Shown: piece after piece, positions 8,027 to 16,335 of the stretch
Numbering within the stretch: position 1 is the first letter of the stretch
Layout: each line of letters opens with the position of its first letter
Source: Nucisporomicrobium flavum
GTDB taxonomy: Bacteria > Actinomycetota > Actinomycetes > Mycobacteriales > Micromonosporaceae
DNA length: 64,000 bases
Reading direction: 5' to 3'
Assembly: GCF_016464385.1 (NCBI RefSeq)
Contig: NZ_JADMLH010000010.1
Span: 69,593 to 133,592 of the forward strand
The notes under the pieces: model-generated
Told to the model about the DNA's origin: nothing
What the model saw: only the letters and a program-made list of their open reading frames with translations
Database searches by the model: none
Position numbers and translations under genes: made by a program

Positions 8027-8899
8027 ATGGAGCTTCGTTCGCTGCGCTACTTCGTCGCGGTCGCCGAGGAGCTCCATTTCGGGCGCGCCGCCGCCCGCCT
8101 GCACATGACGCAGCCGCCGCTGAGCCGCGCCATCCGGCAGCTGGAGGCGGAGCTCGGCGCGGCGCTGCTGCACCGCTCCCCCGCCGGAGTATCCCTGACC
8201 GCCGCCGGTTCCGTGCTGTACGACGAGGCCCGCGCGATGCTGGAGCGCGCCGACGAGCTGCGTACCCGCATATCGGCCGCAGCCGGCGCCGCCACCTTGA
8301 CCGTCGGGGTGCTGGCCGACAGCGCCGAGCGGGCCGGGGTCACGCCCGCCGCCGCCTTCCGGGACCGCCATCCGGACGTGACGGTACGGGTGCGGGAGGG
8401 TGACTTCGCCGATCCGACGGCGGGGCTGCGCTCGGGGCTGGTCGACGTGGCGCTGACCCGCGCACCGTTCGACGAGACCGGCCTCAGCGTGCGGGTCCTG
8501 CGGTCGGATCCGGTCGGCGTCGTGCTGCGTACGGATGACCCGCTCGCCGGCCGCGACCGCCTGTCCCTGGGCGACCTCGCCGACCGGCAGTGGTTCCGCC
8601 TTCCCGACGGCGCCGACCCGGTCTGGCGCGCCTACTGGAATCCGATGCCGCCGCAGCGTGACGCCCCGGTCGTCCGCACGGTGCAGGAGTGTCTGCAGGC
8701 GGTGATGTGGAACGGCACCATCGGGGTGACGGCACTCAACCACGCGCTGCCTGAGGGTGTCACCGTGGTGCCGCTCGCCGACATGGCGCCGAGCCGGCTG
8801 GTCGTCGCCTGGCGTACCGCCGACGCCGGCCCGCTCGTCCGCGCGTTTGTCCGGGACGTGGTTAGCCGACCGGCCCGCCGGGCACCAACGGAGGCATGA
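8027..8899 (+). CDS. LysR-family transcriptional regulator (290 aa)
   Basis: The N-terminal winged HTH is textbook LysR: MELRSLRYFVAVAEELHFGR, AAARLHMTQPPLSRAIRQLE and AELGAALLHRSPAGVSLT, followed by the linker helix. The C-terminal effector-binding domain (from about residue 90, LTVGVLADSAERAG) is somewhat short. The start is the ATG at 8027 because the ORF upstream of it runs into the divergent gene. The stop overlaps the next start as ATGA, so the flavoprotein downstream is translated with it. Probably controls itself, the divergent MBL hydrolase and the downstream oxidoreductase. Confidence 0.92.
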   Translation: MELRSLRYFVAVAEELHFGRAAARLHMTQPPLSRAIRQLEAELGAALLHRSPAGVSLTAAGSVLYDEARAMLERADELRTRISAAAGAATLTVGVLADSAERAGVTPAAAFRDRHPDVTVRVREGDFADPTAGLRSGLVDVALTRAPFDETGLSVRVLRSDPVGVVLRTDDPLAGRDRLSLGDLADRQWFRLPDGADPVWRAYWNPMPPQRDAPVVRTVQECLQAVMWNGTIGVTALNHALPEGVTVVPLADMAPSRLVVAWRTADAGPLVRAFVRDVVSRPARRAPTEA

Positions 8900-10410
8900 C
8901 AGCGACCCGCAGGGCCCGCTTCACCAGCCGTCACGCCCGCAGGCTCGTCGCCGTCGATCGATCCTTGCCGCCGGCCGCGGAGGACGGCGTCCACACCGTC
9001 GTGGTGGGTGGCGGGATCGCCGGCGTGTCGGCGGCTCTGCTGCTGGCCGAGCGGGGCGTACGGGTGACGTTGCTGGAGCGCGGTGAGCGGCTGGGCGGCC
9101 GGCTGGCGGCGTGGCCGAAGACGCTCGCCGACGGTTCGCGGCAGATGGTCGGCCACGGCTTCCACGCGTTCTTCCGGCAGTACTACAACTGGCGCAACGT
9201 GCTGCGGCGCGTGGATCCGTCGCTGTCGTTCCTGCGGCCCGTACGCGGCTATCCGGTGATCTCCCGCGACTGGCCGCAGGAGGACTTCGGGGGCCTGCCG
9301 GGCACCCCGCCGTGGAGCCTGCTCGCGCTCATGGCGCGGTCCCCGAGCCTGCGGACGCGCGAGATGCGCAATGTCGACGGCCCCACCTCGTTGGCGCTGC
9401 TCCGCTACTCGCGCGCGGAGACGTACCGGAGCTTCGACTCGATGTCCGCCGCGGCGTTCCTGGACCGGCTCGGCATGCCCGACCGGGCACGGGCCATGCT
9501 GTTCGACGTCTTCGCGCACTCGTTCTTCAACCACGCGGCCGAGATGTCCGCCGCCGAGATGATCATGCAGTTCCACTTCTACTTCCTGCGCAACGCCGAG
9601 GGGCTGGGCTTCGACGCCCCCGGGGACGACTACGAGACCGCTATCTGGCGGCCGCTCGCCGCGCGGCTGGAGAAGCTGGGCGCGGAGATCCGTACCGGCA
9701 CGGCCGTCGATCGGATCGAGCCCGGCTGGACCGTCACGCTCGCCGGTGGACAGCAGGTGAGGGCCGAGCACGTCGTGCTCGCGGCCGATCCGCGCTCCGC
9801 GCGCGAGATCGTCGCCGCCTCGCCGGGATTGATCCGGCACGCGCCGCGGTTGGCCGCCCAGATGGCAACGGTACGAACCACAGCACCGTACGTGGTCAGC
9901 CGCGTGTGGACAGATCGCGACGCCGCACCCGGACGGGCCGTGTTCACGAGCGTGTCCGGGGAGCCGACGCTCGACTCCGTCAGCCTTTTCCACCGCGCCG
10001 AGGCGGAGGCGGCACGGTGGGCGCACCGCACGCACGGCGCGGTCATCGAGCTGCACGAGTACGCGGGAGCGCCGGACACCGACGCGACCACCTCGGCGCA
10101 CCGGATGTGGCAGCAGCTGGGCGCCCTGTGGCCGGAGACCGCGCGGATGAGCATTGTGGACAGTGACACCCGGCGGGGTGACGACGCACCGGCCTTCCCC
10201 GTGGGCAGCGACGCCACCCGGCCGGGGGTGAACACGGATGCCGAGGGTCTGTACCTCGCCGGCGACTGGGTCCGCATGCCATTCCCGGCGGCGCTGATGG
10301 AGCGGTCGGCCGGCTCCGCCGCCCTCGCGGCGAATGCCATTCTGCGGCGTCACGGAATTCGCCCGGCGCAGGTCTATTCGGTGCCCCTGCGCGGTCTGCT
10401 CATTCGCTGA
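8896..10410 (+). CDS. FAD-dependent oxidoreductase resembling carotenoid CrtU/desaturases (504 aa)
   Basis: A Rossmann FAD motif VVVGGGIAGVSAALLLAERG is followed by LLERGERLGGRLAAWP. The stretch HGFHAFFRQYYNWRN, then GLPGTPPWSLLALMARSP and the region around SAAEMIMQFHFYFLRNAEGL, resemble the CrtU (beta-carotene desaturase/methylase) branch of the phytoene-desaturase family. The C-terminal FAD-binding motif is GLYLAGDWVRMPFPAALMERS. CrtU makes aromatic carotenoid rings, but no other carotenoid gene lies in the window, so this could act on another isoprenoid or be part of a scattered pathway. It starts within the LysR stop (ATGA). Confidence 0.75.
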   Translation: MTATRRARFTSRHARRLVAVDRSLPPAAEDGVHTVVVGGGIAGVSAALLLAERGVRVTLLERGERLGGRLAAWPKTLADGSRQMVGHGFHAFFRQYYNWRNVLRRVDPSLSFLRPVRGYPVISRDWPQEDFGGLPGTPPWSLLALMARSPSLRTREMRNVDGPTSLALLRYSRAETYRSFDSMSAAAFLDRLGMPDRARAMLFDVFAHSFFNHAAEMSAAEMIMQFHFYFLRNAEGLGFDAPGDDYETAIWRPLAARLEKLGAEIRTGTAVDRIEPGWTVTLAGGQQVRAEHVVLAADPRSAREIVAASPGLIRHAPRLAAQMATVRTTAPYVVSRVWTDRDAAPGRAVFTSVSGEPTLDSVSLFHRAEAEAARWAHRTHGAVIELHEYAGAPDTDATTSAHRMWQQLGALWPETARMSIVDSDTRRGDDAPAFPVGSDATRPGVNTDAEGLYLAGDWVRMPFPAALMERSAGSAALAANAILRRHGIRPAQVYSVPLRGLLIR

Positions 10411-10566
10411 ATCGTCAGACCGGTAAGCGCGAAGCATACCCGCCGCGCACCGTTTCCGCGGCCTTTGCGCACAGGCGACGGCAACCGGACTGAGTAGCGG
10501 CATTTCCCCTGGTCAGCGCTAATTTGAGAGCGCTCGTCCACACCAGTTCGGCACACGGGGGAAAAC

Positions 10567-11640
10567 ATGTTCCGCACCAACCGTCTCATCGCGCTCGCCG
10601 CAGCAGCAGCCGTCTCGATGATCGTGCAGATCCCGGGGACACCGGCGGCCGCGACACCACCGGCCGGCGGTGGATTCAGCGGCGTCGCCGGCGATTTCAA
10701 CGGCGACGGCCGCGACGACATCGTCACGTTCACGCGCGGCACGGCCGCCGATGTGTACGTGGCGTTGTCGACAGGATCGTCGTTCTCCGGCACCGGCGTC
10801 AAATGGCACGACTATTTCGCGGCCGGCACGGAGACACCGCTCGTCGGCGACTTCAACGGCGACGGCCGCGACGACATCGCCACCTTCACCCGCGGCTCGG
10901 CCGCTGACGTGTACGTAGCGCTGTCGACGGGCCACTCCTTCGTCGGCACCGGCGTCAAGTGGCACAACTACTTCGCCGCCGGCACGGAGATCCCGGCGGT
11001 GGGCGACTTCAACGGCGACGGCCGCGACGACATCGCCACCTTCACCCGCGGCAGCTCCGCCGACGTCTACGTCGCCCTCTCCACCGGATCCTCCTTCTCC
11101 GGAACCGGCTGGAAATGGCACAACTACTTCGCCGCCGGCACGGAGATCCCGGCAGTCGGCGACTTCAACGGCGACGGCCGCGACGACATCGCCACCTTCA
11201 CCCGCGGCAGCTCCGCCGACGTCTACGTCGCCCTCTCCACCGGATCCTCCTTCTCCGGAACCGGCTGGAAATGGCACAACTACTTCGCCGTGGGCACGGA
11301 ACTGCCGTCGGTCGGCGACTTCAACGGTGACGGCCGGGACGACATCGTGACGTTCACCCGCGGCTCGGCGGCCGATGTCTACGTCGCGTTCTCCACCGGT
11401 TCCTCGTTCTCCGGTACGGGCTGGAAGTGGCACAACTACTTCGCGGTGGGCACCGAGATCCCGGGCACCGGCGACTTCACCGGCGACGGCCGTACCGACA
11501 TCGCCACCTTCACCCGCGGCTCCGCGGCCGACGTCTACGTGGCCCGCTCGACCGGCGGTTCCTTCTACGGCACCGGCTGGAAGTGGCACAACTTCTTCGC
11601 CGTGAACTCGGAGATCCCGCAGCCCGGCATCCTCTGGTGA
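10567..11640 (+). CDS. Secreted FG-GAP/VCBS-repeat protein (357 aa, six repeats)
   Basis: A signal peptide ([23 protein letters not shown]) is followed by six repeats of about 52 residues. Each opens with [11 protein letters not shown], a DxNxDG calcium-binding loop, then [17 protein letters not shown] and a GTGxKWHxYFA blade end. The repeats would form a small six-bladed beta-propeller stabilised by calcium. No catalytic domain is present, so it is probably an extracellular binding or structural protein. Repeats three and four are identical over 133 bp, which points to recent duplication or gene conversion inside the gene. Confidence 0.85.
   Translation: MFRTNRLIALAAAAAVSMIVQIPGTPAAATPPAGGGFSGVAGDFNGDGRDDIVTFTRGTAADVYVALSTGSSFSGTGVKWHDYFAAGTETPLVGDFNGDGRDDIATFTRGSAADVYVALSTGHSFVGTGVKWHNYFAAGTEIPAVGDFNGDGRDDIATFTRGSSADVYVALSTGSSFSGTGWKWHNYFAAGTEIPAVGDFNGDGRDDIATFTRGSSADVYVALSTGSSFSGTGWKWHNYFAVGTELPSVGDFNGDGRDDIVTFTRGSAADVYVAFSTGSSFSGTGWKWHNYFAVGTEIPGTGDFTGDGRTDIATFTRGSAADVYVARSTGGSFYGTGWKWHNFFAVNSEIPQPGILW
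11002..11290 (+). repeat. Perfect 133-bp direct repeat inside the VCBS gene
   Basis: Bases 11002-11134 and 11158-11290 are identical; the period is 156 nt, exactly one 52-residue propeller repeat. Neighbouring repeats differ at many synonymous sites, so this pair was homogenised recently. Confidence 0.9.
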
Positions 11641-11654
11641 CATCCACCCCTTAG

Positions 11655-11688
11655 CAGCGCCGTCCCGGCTCTCACCGGGGCGGCGCTG
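11655..11688. terminator. Bidirectional hairpin terminator
   Basis: Fourteen-bp stem (CAGCGCCGTCCCGG against CCGGGGCGGCGCTG, one G-T pair) with a 6-nt loop. It sits between two convergent genes and covers the stop codon of the META lipoprotein gene. No T-run follows, as is common in actinobacteria. Confidence 0.7.
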
Positions 11689-12442
11689 TGAACTGCAATC
11701 CGCGCCCGTCCGCCCGGGTCAGGGCAAGCCGATTCCCGGTCACGCGTACGGACAACGGGCCGCGCAACAATGCGAGAACACCGTCGTCCCAGCCCTCCAG
11801 CCCTTTGGCACAGGGCGTCTTCCGGGTGCTCAGGCCCGGAAAGGTGACGGTACCGGCGGTCACGGACGCGGGCCCCTCGAAGACGGTGCAGCCGGTCGAC
11901 CCGGTCACCCGCCCCGCCCCGATCATCAGGTACGCCCGCGCGCCGGCCGGCACCGAACCCGCCGTACCGTTCTCCAGCAGTGTGTCCAGCGACCACCGCA
12001 CGCCCGTCAGGGGCCGATCCGGCTCGGCCGAGCGGAGGTCCGTCAGGCGCAGCCGGGCGGTCTCCGTGCTGAGCAGCAAGGTGTCGCCGTCCAGCGCCCA
12101 CCGCGGCCGGCCCTGCAGAAACCCGATCAGCCGGTCGTCCTGATCGGCCAGCCCCGGCGGGCATCCCATGGCCGTGCCACCCACCTCGGTGACGACCAGC
12201 CGGTCCCCGTCGAACGCGACCGAGCCGGCGAGATGGTTGCACCCCGCCTCGGCCGCCACCTCACCGTCGCGGAAGGTGAGCCGCACCCGGGTCCCGGCGA
12301 CCAGAGGAAAATCCTGCTCGTCGCCCACGGAGACGAACGTCCGCCCGTCCAGCGCCGCGGCTCCATCCGACCCGGACCCGGAACCGCATCCTGCGACCGC
12401 CATCGTCGTCACCACCAGGAGCAGCCACCATCGGATCGTCAT
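11672..12442 (-). CDS. META-domain (HslJ-like) lipoprotein (256 aa)
   Basis: The N-terminus MTIRWWLLLVVTTMAVAGC is a lipoprotein signal with the lipobox VAGC. Two META/HslJ-like domains follow. The first has VRLTFRDGEVAAEAGCNHLAG and the second LMIGAGRVTGSTGCTVFEG, each with the conserved GCN/GCT turn. HslJ-like domains are linked to heat-induced novobiocin resistance and outer-envelope stress in other bacteria; the role in actinomycetes is unknown. In-frame starts also exist at 12463 and 12499; 12442 is preferred because it gives a compact lipoprotein signal. Confidence 0.8.
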   Translation of the reverse strand: MTIRWWLLLVVTTMAVAGCGSGSGSDGAAALDGRTFVSVGDEQDFPLVAGTRVRLTFRDGEVAAEAGCNHLAGSVAFDGDRLVVTEVGGTAMGCPPGLADQDDRLIGFLQGRPRWALDGDTLLLSTETARLRLTDLRSAEPDRPLTGVRWSLDTLLENGTAGSVPAGARAYLMIGAGRVTGSTGCTVFEGPASVTAGTVTFPGLSTRKTPCAKGLEGWDDGVLALLRGPLSVRVTGNRLALTRADGRGLQFTAPPR

Positions 12443-12516
12443 GGTCACTGGGACGGCTCCCATCCGCCATACGGTTCCCCCGGGCGCTTTCCGCCTCACT
12501 CGACGGCGAGCACCTC

Positions 12517-12819
12517 CTATTTGATGCGGCGGGTGGAGCGGACGACGATCTTCTCGTACTCCGGGTGCTTGTCGAGCCAGCCGCTGAGGAACGGGCAGAT
12601 CGGCACGACCGTACGGCCCCTGGTGCGCGCGTCGTCCATCGCCGCGCGGGCCAGTGCCGTGCCCACGCCCTGGCCCTCGTACGCCGGCTCGACCCTGGTG
12701 TGGGTGTAGGCGATGATCGTGCCGGTCAGCTGGTAGGTCAGCACGCCGGCGAGGACGTCGTTCTCGTCGCGCGCCTCGAAACGTTCCCGTTCGGTTGCGT
12801 CAGTCACCGCGATGCTCAC
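12517..12819 (-). CDS. YidJ-type GNAT N-acetyltransferase (100 aa)
   Basis: A minimal GNAT fold. The acetyl-CoA pyrophosphate loop reads RVEPAYEGQGVGTALARAAM, followed by VVPICPFLSGWLDKHPEYEKIV. This PICPF/HPEY ending is characteristic of the small YidJ/YjdJ acetyltransferase group (GNAT_acetyltr_2-like, about 95-100 aa). The GTG at 12819 with GGATG upstream is preferred to a TTG 12 nt further up. Substrate unknown. Confidence 0.85.
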   Translation of the reverse strand: MSIAVTDATERERFEARDENDVLAGVLTYQLTGTIIAYTHTRVEPAYEGQGVGTALARAAMDDARTRGRTVVPICPFLSGWLDKHPEYEKIVVRSTRRIK

Positions 12820-13269
12820 CGCGTCATCCAATCATGATCCGGCCCCGGGCGCGGGGCCGCCGCCGGGGAGTTCGCCGCAGATGCGTGCGAATTGGTCCTT
12901 CGGCGCATTCACGATATACGCCGGCCGTGAAATTGCGACACACCGGCTCAATGCACTCTTTGCTCTCCGACAAGCAACTGCTGCACCGATGCCGCACCCG
13001 CCGTTCGGTCAGATCCACACGTCCTGACGGCGGCGGGAACGGCCATAGTGTGCCGATGCGAGCCATTGAAGAGTGTCCTGAGTCGCCGTTAAAGTGACCG
13101 CACCGGCCACATAAGACGTGCGATTCTGCACCGTCCTCGTCACCAGCCGAACCGCCGATCATGAGTGACCCGGCGGAAATCGACGTGCGCGCATTCAGCG
13201 AGCAATGCGAATTGATCTATGGAGGCCGGGTCGAGTACTTCTGCATGACATCGGGGGAGGGCATTATTC
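12820..13269. other. 450-bp intergenic region
   Basis: Short open frames cross this gap in several phases, but none has a convincing ribosome site or a recognisable product. It must hold the promoters of the copper oxidase gene (rightward) and the acetyltransferase gene (leftward). No clear operator was seen. Confidence 0.5.
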
Positions 13270-15363
13270 ATGCGTACGCGGCGCGGCCTCATCGCTTTCG
13301 GATCACTGTTCGCCCTGTTCCTGCTCGGCGCGGCACCGGCCGGCCCGGCCACCGCGGCCGCCGGCACGGAAGGGGCGGAAGCCGTACAGCACGCCCGGGA
13401 GCACGACCCCGGCCATGAGCATGCGGAAGAAGACCTGGCGGACACCCCGATGCGGGTCATCGAGGAGAAGACCGCCAAGCGGGCCGCGCGGGTCCAGAGC
13501 GAGACCGGGCGCCGGCCCGGCACGGCGCGGACCCGGGCGGCGGTCGTCGCCGACCCCGGGCAGTCCGGGTCGTGGAGCCCGGTCGTCGGCACGCCGGTCG
13601 TCCCGGTGTTCCAGGCGGTGCTGCCCAACGGCAAGGTGCTGATGTGGGACTCCGTCGGCGACAACGCGGCCGAGTCCTATCCGGACCACAGCTTCACCCG
13701 CGCGATGGTCTGGAATCCGGCCGACGACACGTACAAGCGGGTCGACGTGCAGGGATCGAACATCTTCTGCGCGGGCTTCGCGCACCTGGGCAACGGCAAC
13801 ATTCTGGTCGCCGGCGGGAACGCCAACGCGAGCCTGGCCGGAACGGTCCAGACGCACATCTTCGACTGGCGGACCGAGACGTGGAGCCGCGGCAACGACA
13901 TGGCCGCCGCACGCTGGTATCCGTCCGTGGCGCAGACGGCGAACGGCGAGGAAGTGATCGTCGGTGGCGGCCCGGCGACCGCCGAGGTCTACCAGGCGAA
14001 CGGCGCCATTCGTGCGCTCACCAGCTTCACCCAGTACGGCGGGCGGACCTACCCGTTCATGGGCTCACGACCGGACGCCCAACTCGGGCTGTACGGCCCG
14101 TACACCACCGGGTACACGCTCACCACCGCGGGCAACGGCGTCATCACCGGCACCGGCACGCGGGACAGCATCTACCGCGACTACGGCAGCTTCTCCACGT
14201 ACGACATCGGCAAGACCATGGTAGTGGGCGGCGGCTCCATCACCGAGGGCGGCACCGCGAAGGTCCCCACCCGGACCGCCGTCGTCCTGTCCACCCGTAC
14301 CGGGCTCGTCCCGGCCGTGGCGGCGACCGGATCGCTGGCGACCGGCCGGCGGCAGCTCAACGCGACGCTGCTCGCCGACGGCTCGGTGCTGGCGACCGGC
14401 GGCATGACCAGCGCGGCGACCTCGGGCCTCGTCGACCTCGACCATGCCGCGACGGCAGCCGAACGCTGGGACCCCGCAACGGGTCAATGGACGGTGCTCG
14501 CGAGCGCCAGCCGCGTACGGCAATACCATTCGACGGCCGTCCTGCTGCCCGACGGGCGCGTGATGACGGGCGGCGGCGGGGTCTGCGGCATCTGCATGAG
14601 CGTCGGCTACCTCGAGAAGAACCTCGAATACTTCACCCCGCCGTACCTCTACAAGAAGGACGGCAGCGGCGACCTCGCGCCGCGGCCGGTCATCTCCACC
14701 GCACCGGCCGGCGTCGGCATCAACACGGCGTTCACCGTCACCTCGCCGCAGGCGGCGACCGTCAGGAAGGTCGCCCTGGTCGGGCTCGGCGACGTCACCC
14801 ACAGCGTGGACCAGGGCCAGCGCTACATCCCGCTGACGTTCACGGCTTCGGGTACGACGCTGACGGTCACCGGCCCACCCAACGGCGGCGTCGCACCTCC
14901 CGGCTACTACATGCTGTTCCTCGTCGACGCGGACGGCGTGCCCTCGACTGCCGCGATGGTGCAGGTCGCCAAGGGCCCCAACCCGGTGATGAGCCCGCTG
15001 AAGAACAGCACCGGCCAGTGCGTCGACATCCCCTCCTCGGCCACGGCGATCCGCACGTACCTGCAGGCGTACACCTGCAACAACACCAAGGCGCAGGCGA
15101 TGACCCGGCTCCCCGACGACACCTCGCTGCGGGTCCTCGGCAACTGCGTCGACGTACCGTCCCGCCAGTTCGTGGCAGGCCAGAAGGTCTGGACGTACAC
15201 CTGCAACAGCACGGTGGCCCAGACGTGGCGCTTCGGCACGGACGGCACGGTCCGGCCGCTCGGCAACACGGCCATGTGCCTGGCGGCGGCATCGACGGCC
15301 AGCAAAGCGGCCATCCAACTGGCCACCTGCAACGGCGCCGCCCTCCAGAAATGGACCTGGTAG
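13270..15363 (+). CDS. Secreted galactose-oxidase-like copper radical oxidase with ricin-type lectin domain (697 aa)
   Basis: A signal peptide (LIAFGSLFALFLLGAAPAG) precedes kelch blades and a DUF1929 beta-sandwich. All active-site residues of a copper radical oxidase can be placed: Cys167 (SNIFCAGF) and Tyr217 (ARWYPSV) for the thioether cofactor, Tyr419-His420 (RQYHSTAVLLPDGRVM) and His511 (GDVTHSVDQGQR) as further ligands. Residues about 585-697 form a ricin-B type beta-trefoil with QxW-like repeats (AQTWRF, LQKWTW). The Streptomyces homologue GlxA oxidises glycans during tip growth with a Cu chaperone; no chaperone or cslA gene is adjacent here. The lectin tail suggests action on a bound polysaccharide. 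Confidence 0.88.
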   Translation: MRTRRGLIAFGSLFALFLLGAAPAGPATAAAGTEGAEAVQHAREHDPGHEHAEEDLADTPMRVIEEKTAKRAARVQSETGRRPGTARTRAAVVADPGQSGSWSPVVGTPVVPVFQAVLPNGKVLMWDSVGDNAAESYPDHSFTRAMVWNPADDTYKRVDVQGSNIFCAGFAHLGNGNILVAGGNANASLAGTVQTHIFDWRTETWSRGNDMAAARWYPSVAQTANGEEVIVGGGPATAEVYQANGAIRALTSFTQYGGRTYPFMGSRPDAQLGLYGPYTTGYTLTTAGNGVITGTGTRDSIYRDYGSFSTYDIGKTMVVGGGSITEGGTAKVPTRTAVVLSTRTGLVPAVAATGSLATGRRQLNATLLADGSVLATGGMTSAATSGLVDLDHAATAAERWDPATGQWTVLASASRVRQYHSTAVLLPDGRVMTGGGGVCGICMSVGYLEKNLEYFTPPYLYKKDGSGDLAPRPVISTAPAGVGINTAFTVTSPQAATVRKVALVGLGDVTHSVDQGQRYIPLTFTASGTTLTVTGPPNGGVAPPGYYMLFLVDADGVPSTAAMVQVAKGPNPVMSPLKNSTGQCVDIPSSATAIRTYLQAYTCNNTKAQAMTRLPDDTSLRVLGNCVDVPSRQFVAGQKVWTYTCNSTVAQTWRFGTDGTVRPLGNTAMCLAAASTASKAAIQLATCNGAALQKWTW

Positions 15364-15386
15364 CGCGGCGATCCCCGAGATTCGGT

Positions 15387-15431
15387 CCGGCTCGTGCGGG
15401 CGACGGCAGCGACCGTACCCGCACGACCCGG
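15387..15431. terminator. Bidirectional hairpin terminator
   Basis: CCGGCTCGTGCGGG pairs with CCCGCACGACCCGG (one mismatch in 14) around a 17-nt loop. It lies in the 81-bp gap between two convergent genes. Confidence 0.65.
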
Positions 15432-15444
15432 CAGCCCCAGATGG

Positions 15445-15693
15445 TCAGGAGAGGCTGAGAACGGACCCTTCCTGGAGCAACTCCCCGGATCCCGCGTCCA
15501 CCGCGACGGTCGTCTTCCCGGGGGCGCCATGGAGCTCAACGGAGCTTACGGTGACGACCCCGACAGCCTGACCGTCGTGGGTCACCGTCAGCTCGTCACC
15601 GATACGTAGGGCCTCACCCTCCAACCGCCCGGTCACGAAGACCCAAGGGCGACTCGACATGCGGTGAATGGCCTCGACGACGAGCCGGGTCAT
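15445..15693 (-). CDS. Small EF-Tu-domain-2-like beta-barrel protein, candidate immunity partner (82 aa)
   Basis: The central part (VFVTGRLEGEALRIGDELTV, VGVVTVSSVELHG, GKTTVAVDAG) resembles the EF-Tu domain-2 beta-barrel, here free of any GTPase domain. The ATG at 15693 overlaps the stop of the upstream HExxH gene as ATGA, so both are made together. A small protein tightly coupled behind a toxin-like gene is the usual position of an immunity protein, but this function is inferred from gene order only. Confidence 0.6.
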   Translation of the reverse strand: MTRLVVEAIHRMSSRPWVFVTGRLEGEALRIGDELTVTHDGQAVGVVTVSSVELHGAPGKTTVAVDAGSGELLQEGSVLSLS

Positions 15694-16262
15694 GCGCTTC
15701 TGCTCCTCCACGTCGCGACGAAGCCCGTCTCGGCCTCGTACGCCTCATCCTCCAACGGTCCGGTCATCGTGGTGATCCGGCCCTCCTGATGCTGTCGCAC
15801 GTGCACGCTTTCATGTCCGAGAGTGCGCACCAGGGTTTCCTCGTCCTGAAAGGCCGCGGGCCCGAGCTGCACACCGAACGAGTCGGTCCTCGCCACGGCG
15901 CCCTGGAAATCGAGATAGCCGACGTCGTCCGCGGCCTCCACGACCTCGACGGGGGCTCCCCGGAAGTCGACGCCGGCCAGCTCGGCGTAGTGCCGGACCG
16001 TCTCTGCCGTACGCGGCAAGCCGATGTCGCCGTCGAGAACTTCCCGGTTCGACAGCGCTCCTGACCTCGAGTGCAAGACGACTTCGGATCCCGAGCTGCG
16101 GTCCGGGCTCGACCGGCCGATGCGCGCGACTCCGGCGATCACGTCCTGCGCTTGGGCCACGTGAGCTGCCGGGTGCGCTCGAGACGGCGCGATCCGGTCG
16201 CCGTACCGACCGTCCGGGAGCGGTTCACCGCTTCTCCTTCGTGGATGGCCTGTCACGGCCAT
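15690..16262 (-). CDS. Putative HExxH metallopeptidase, toxin-like (190 aa)
   Basis: The C-terminal half contains TLGHESVHVRQHQEGR, an HExxH zinc motif in an amphipathic helix, with acidic PLEDEAYEAETGF downstream that could supply the third ligand. The N-terminal about 60 residues are rich in Arg, Ser and Ala and look unstructured, with no signal peptide. The compact metallopeptidase-like end plus a coupled 82-aa partner suggests a polymorphic-toxin style effector. The start is uncertain; the ATG at 16262 keeps the gene clear of the divergent DUF2293 gene. No family could be named with confidence. Confidence 0.6.
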   Translation of the reverse strand: MAVTGHPRRRSGEPLPDGRYGDRIAPSRAHPAAHVAQAQDVIAGVARIGRSSPDRSSGSEVVLHSRSGALSNREVLDGDIGLPRTAETVRHYAELAGVDFRGAPVEVVEAADDVGYLDFQGAVARTDSFGVQLGPAAFQDEETLVRTLGHESVHVRQHQEGRITTMTGPLEDEAYEAETGFVATWRSRSA

Positions 16263-16335
16263 ACTCGTTCGGCGGGCGCGTCGGTCGCTGTCGGCCGCGA
16301 GTGCTCGCGCATGGGGCGAGGGTAGCCTGCCGTCT

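Noticed and set aside
13161-13418. 85-aa frame before the copper oxidase gene
   Set aside because: Its second half is the out-of-phase shadow of the oxidase signal peptide; no ribosome site.
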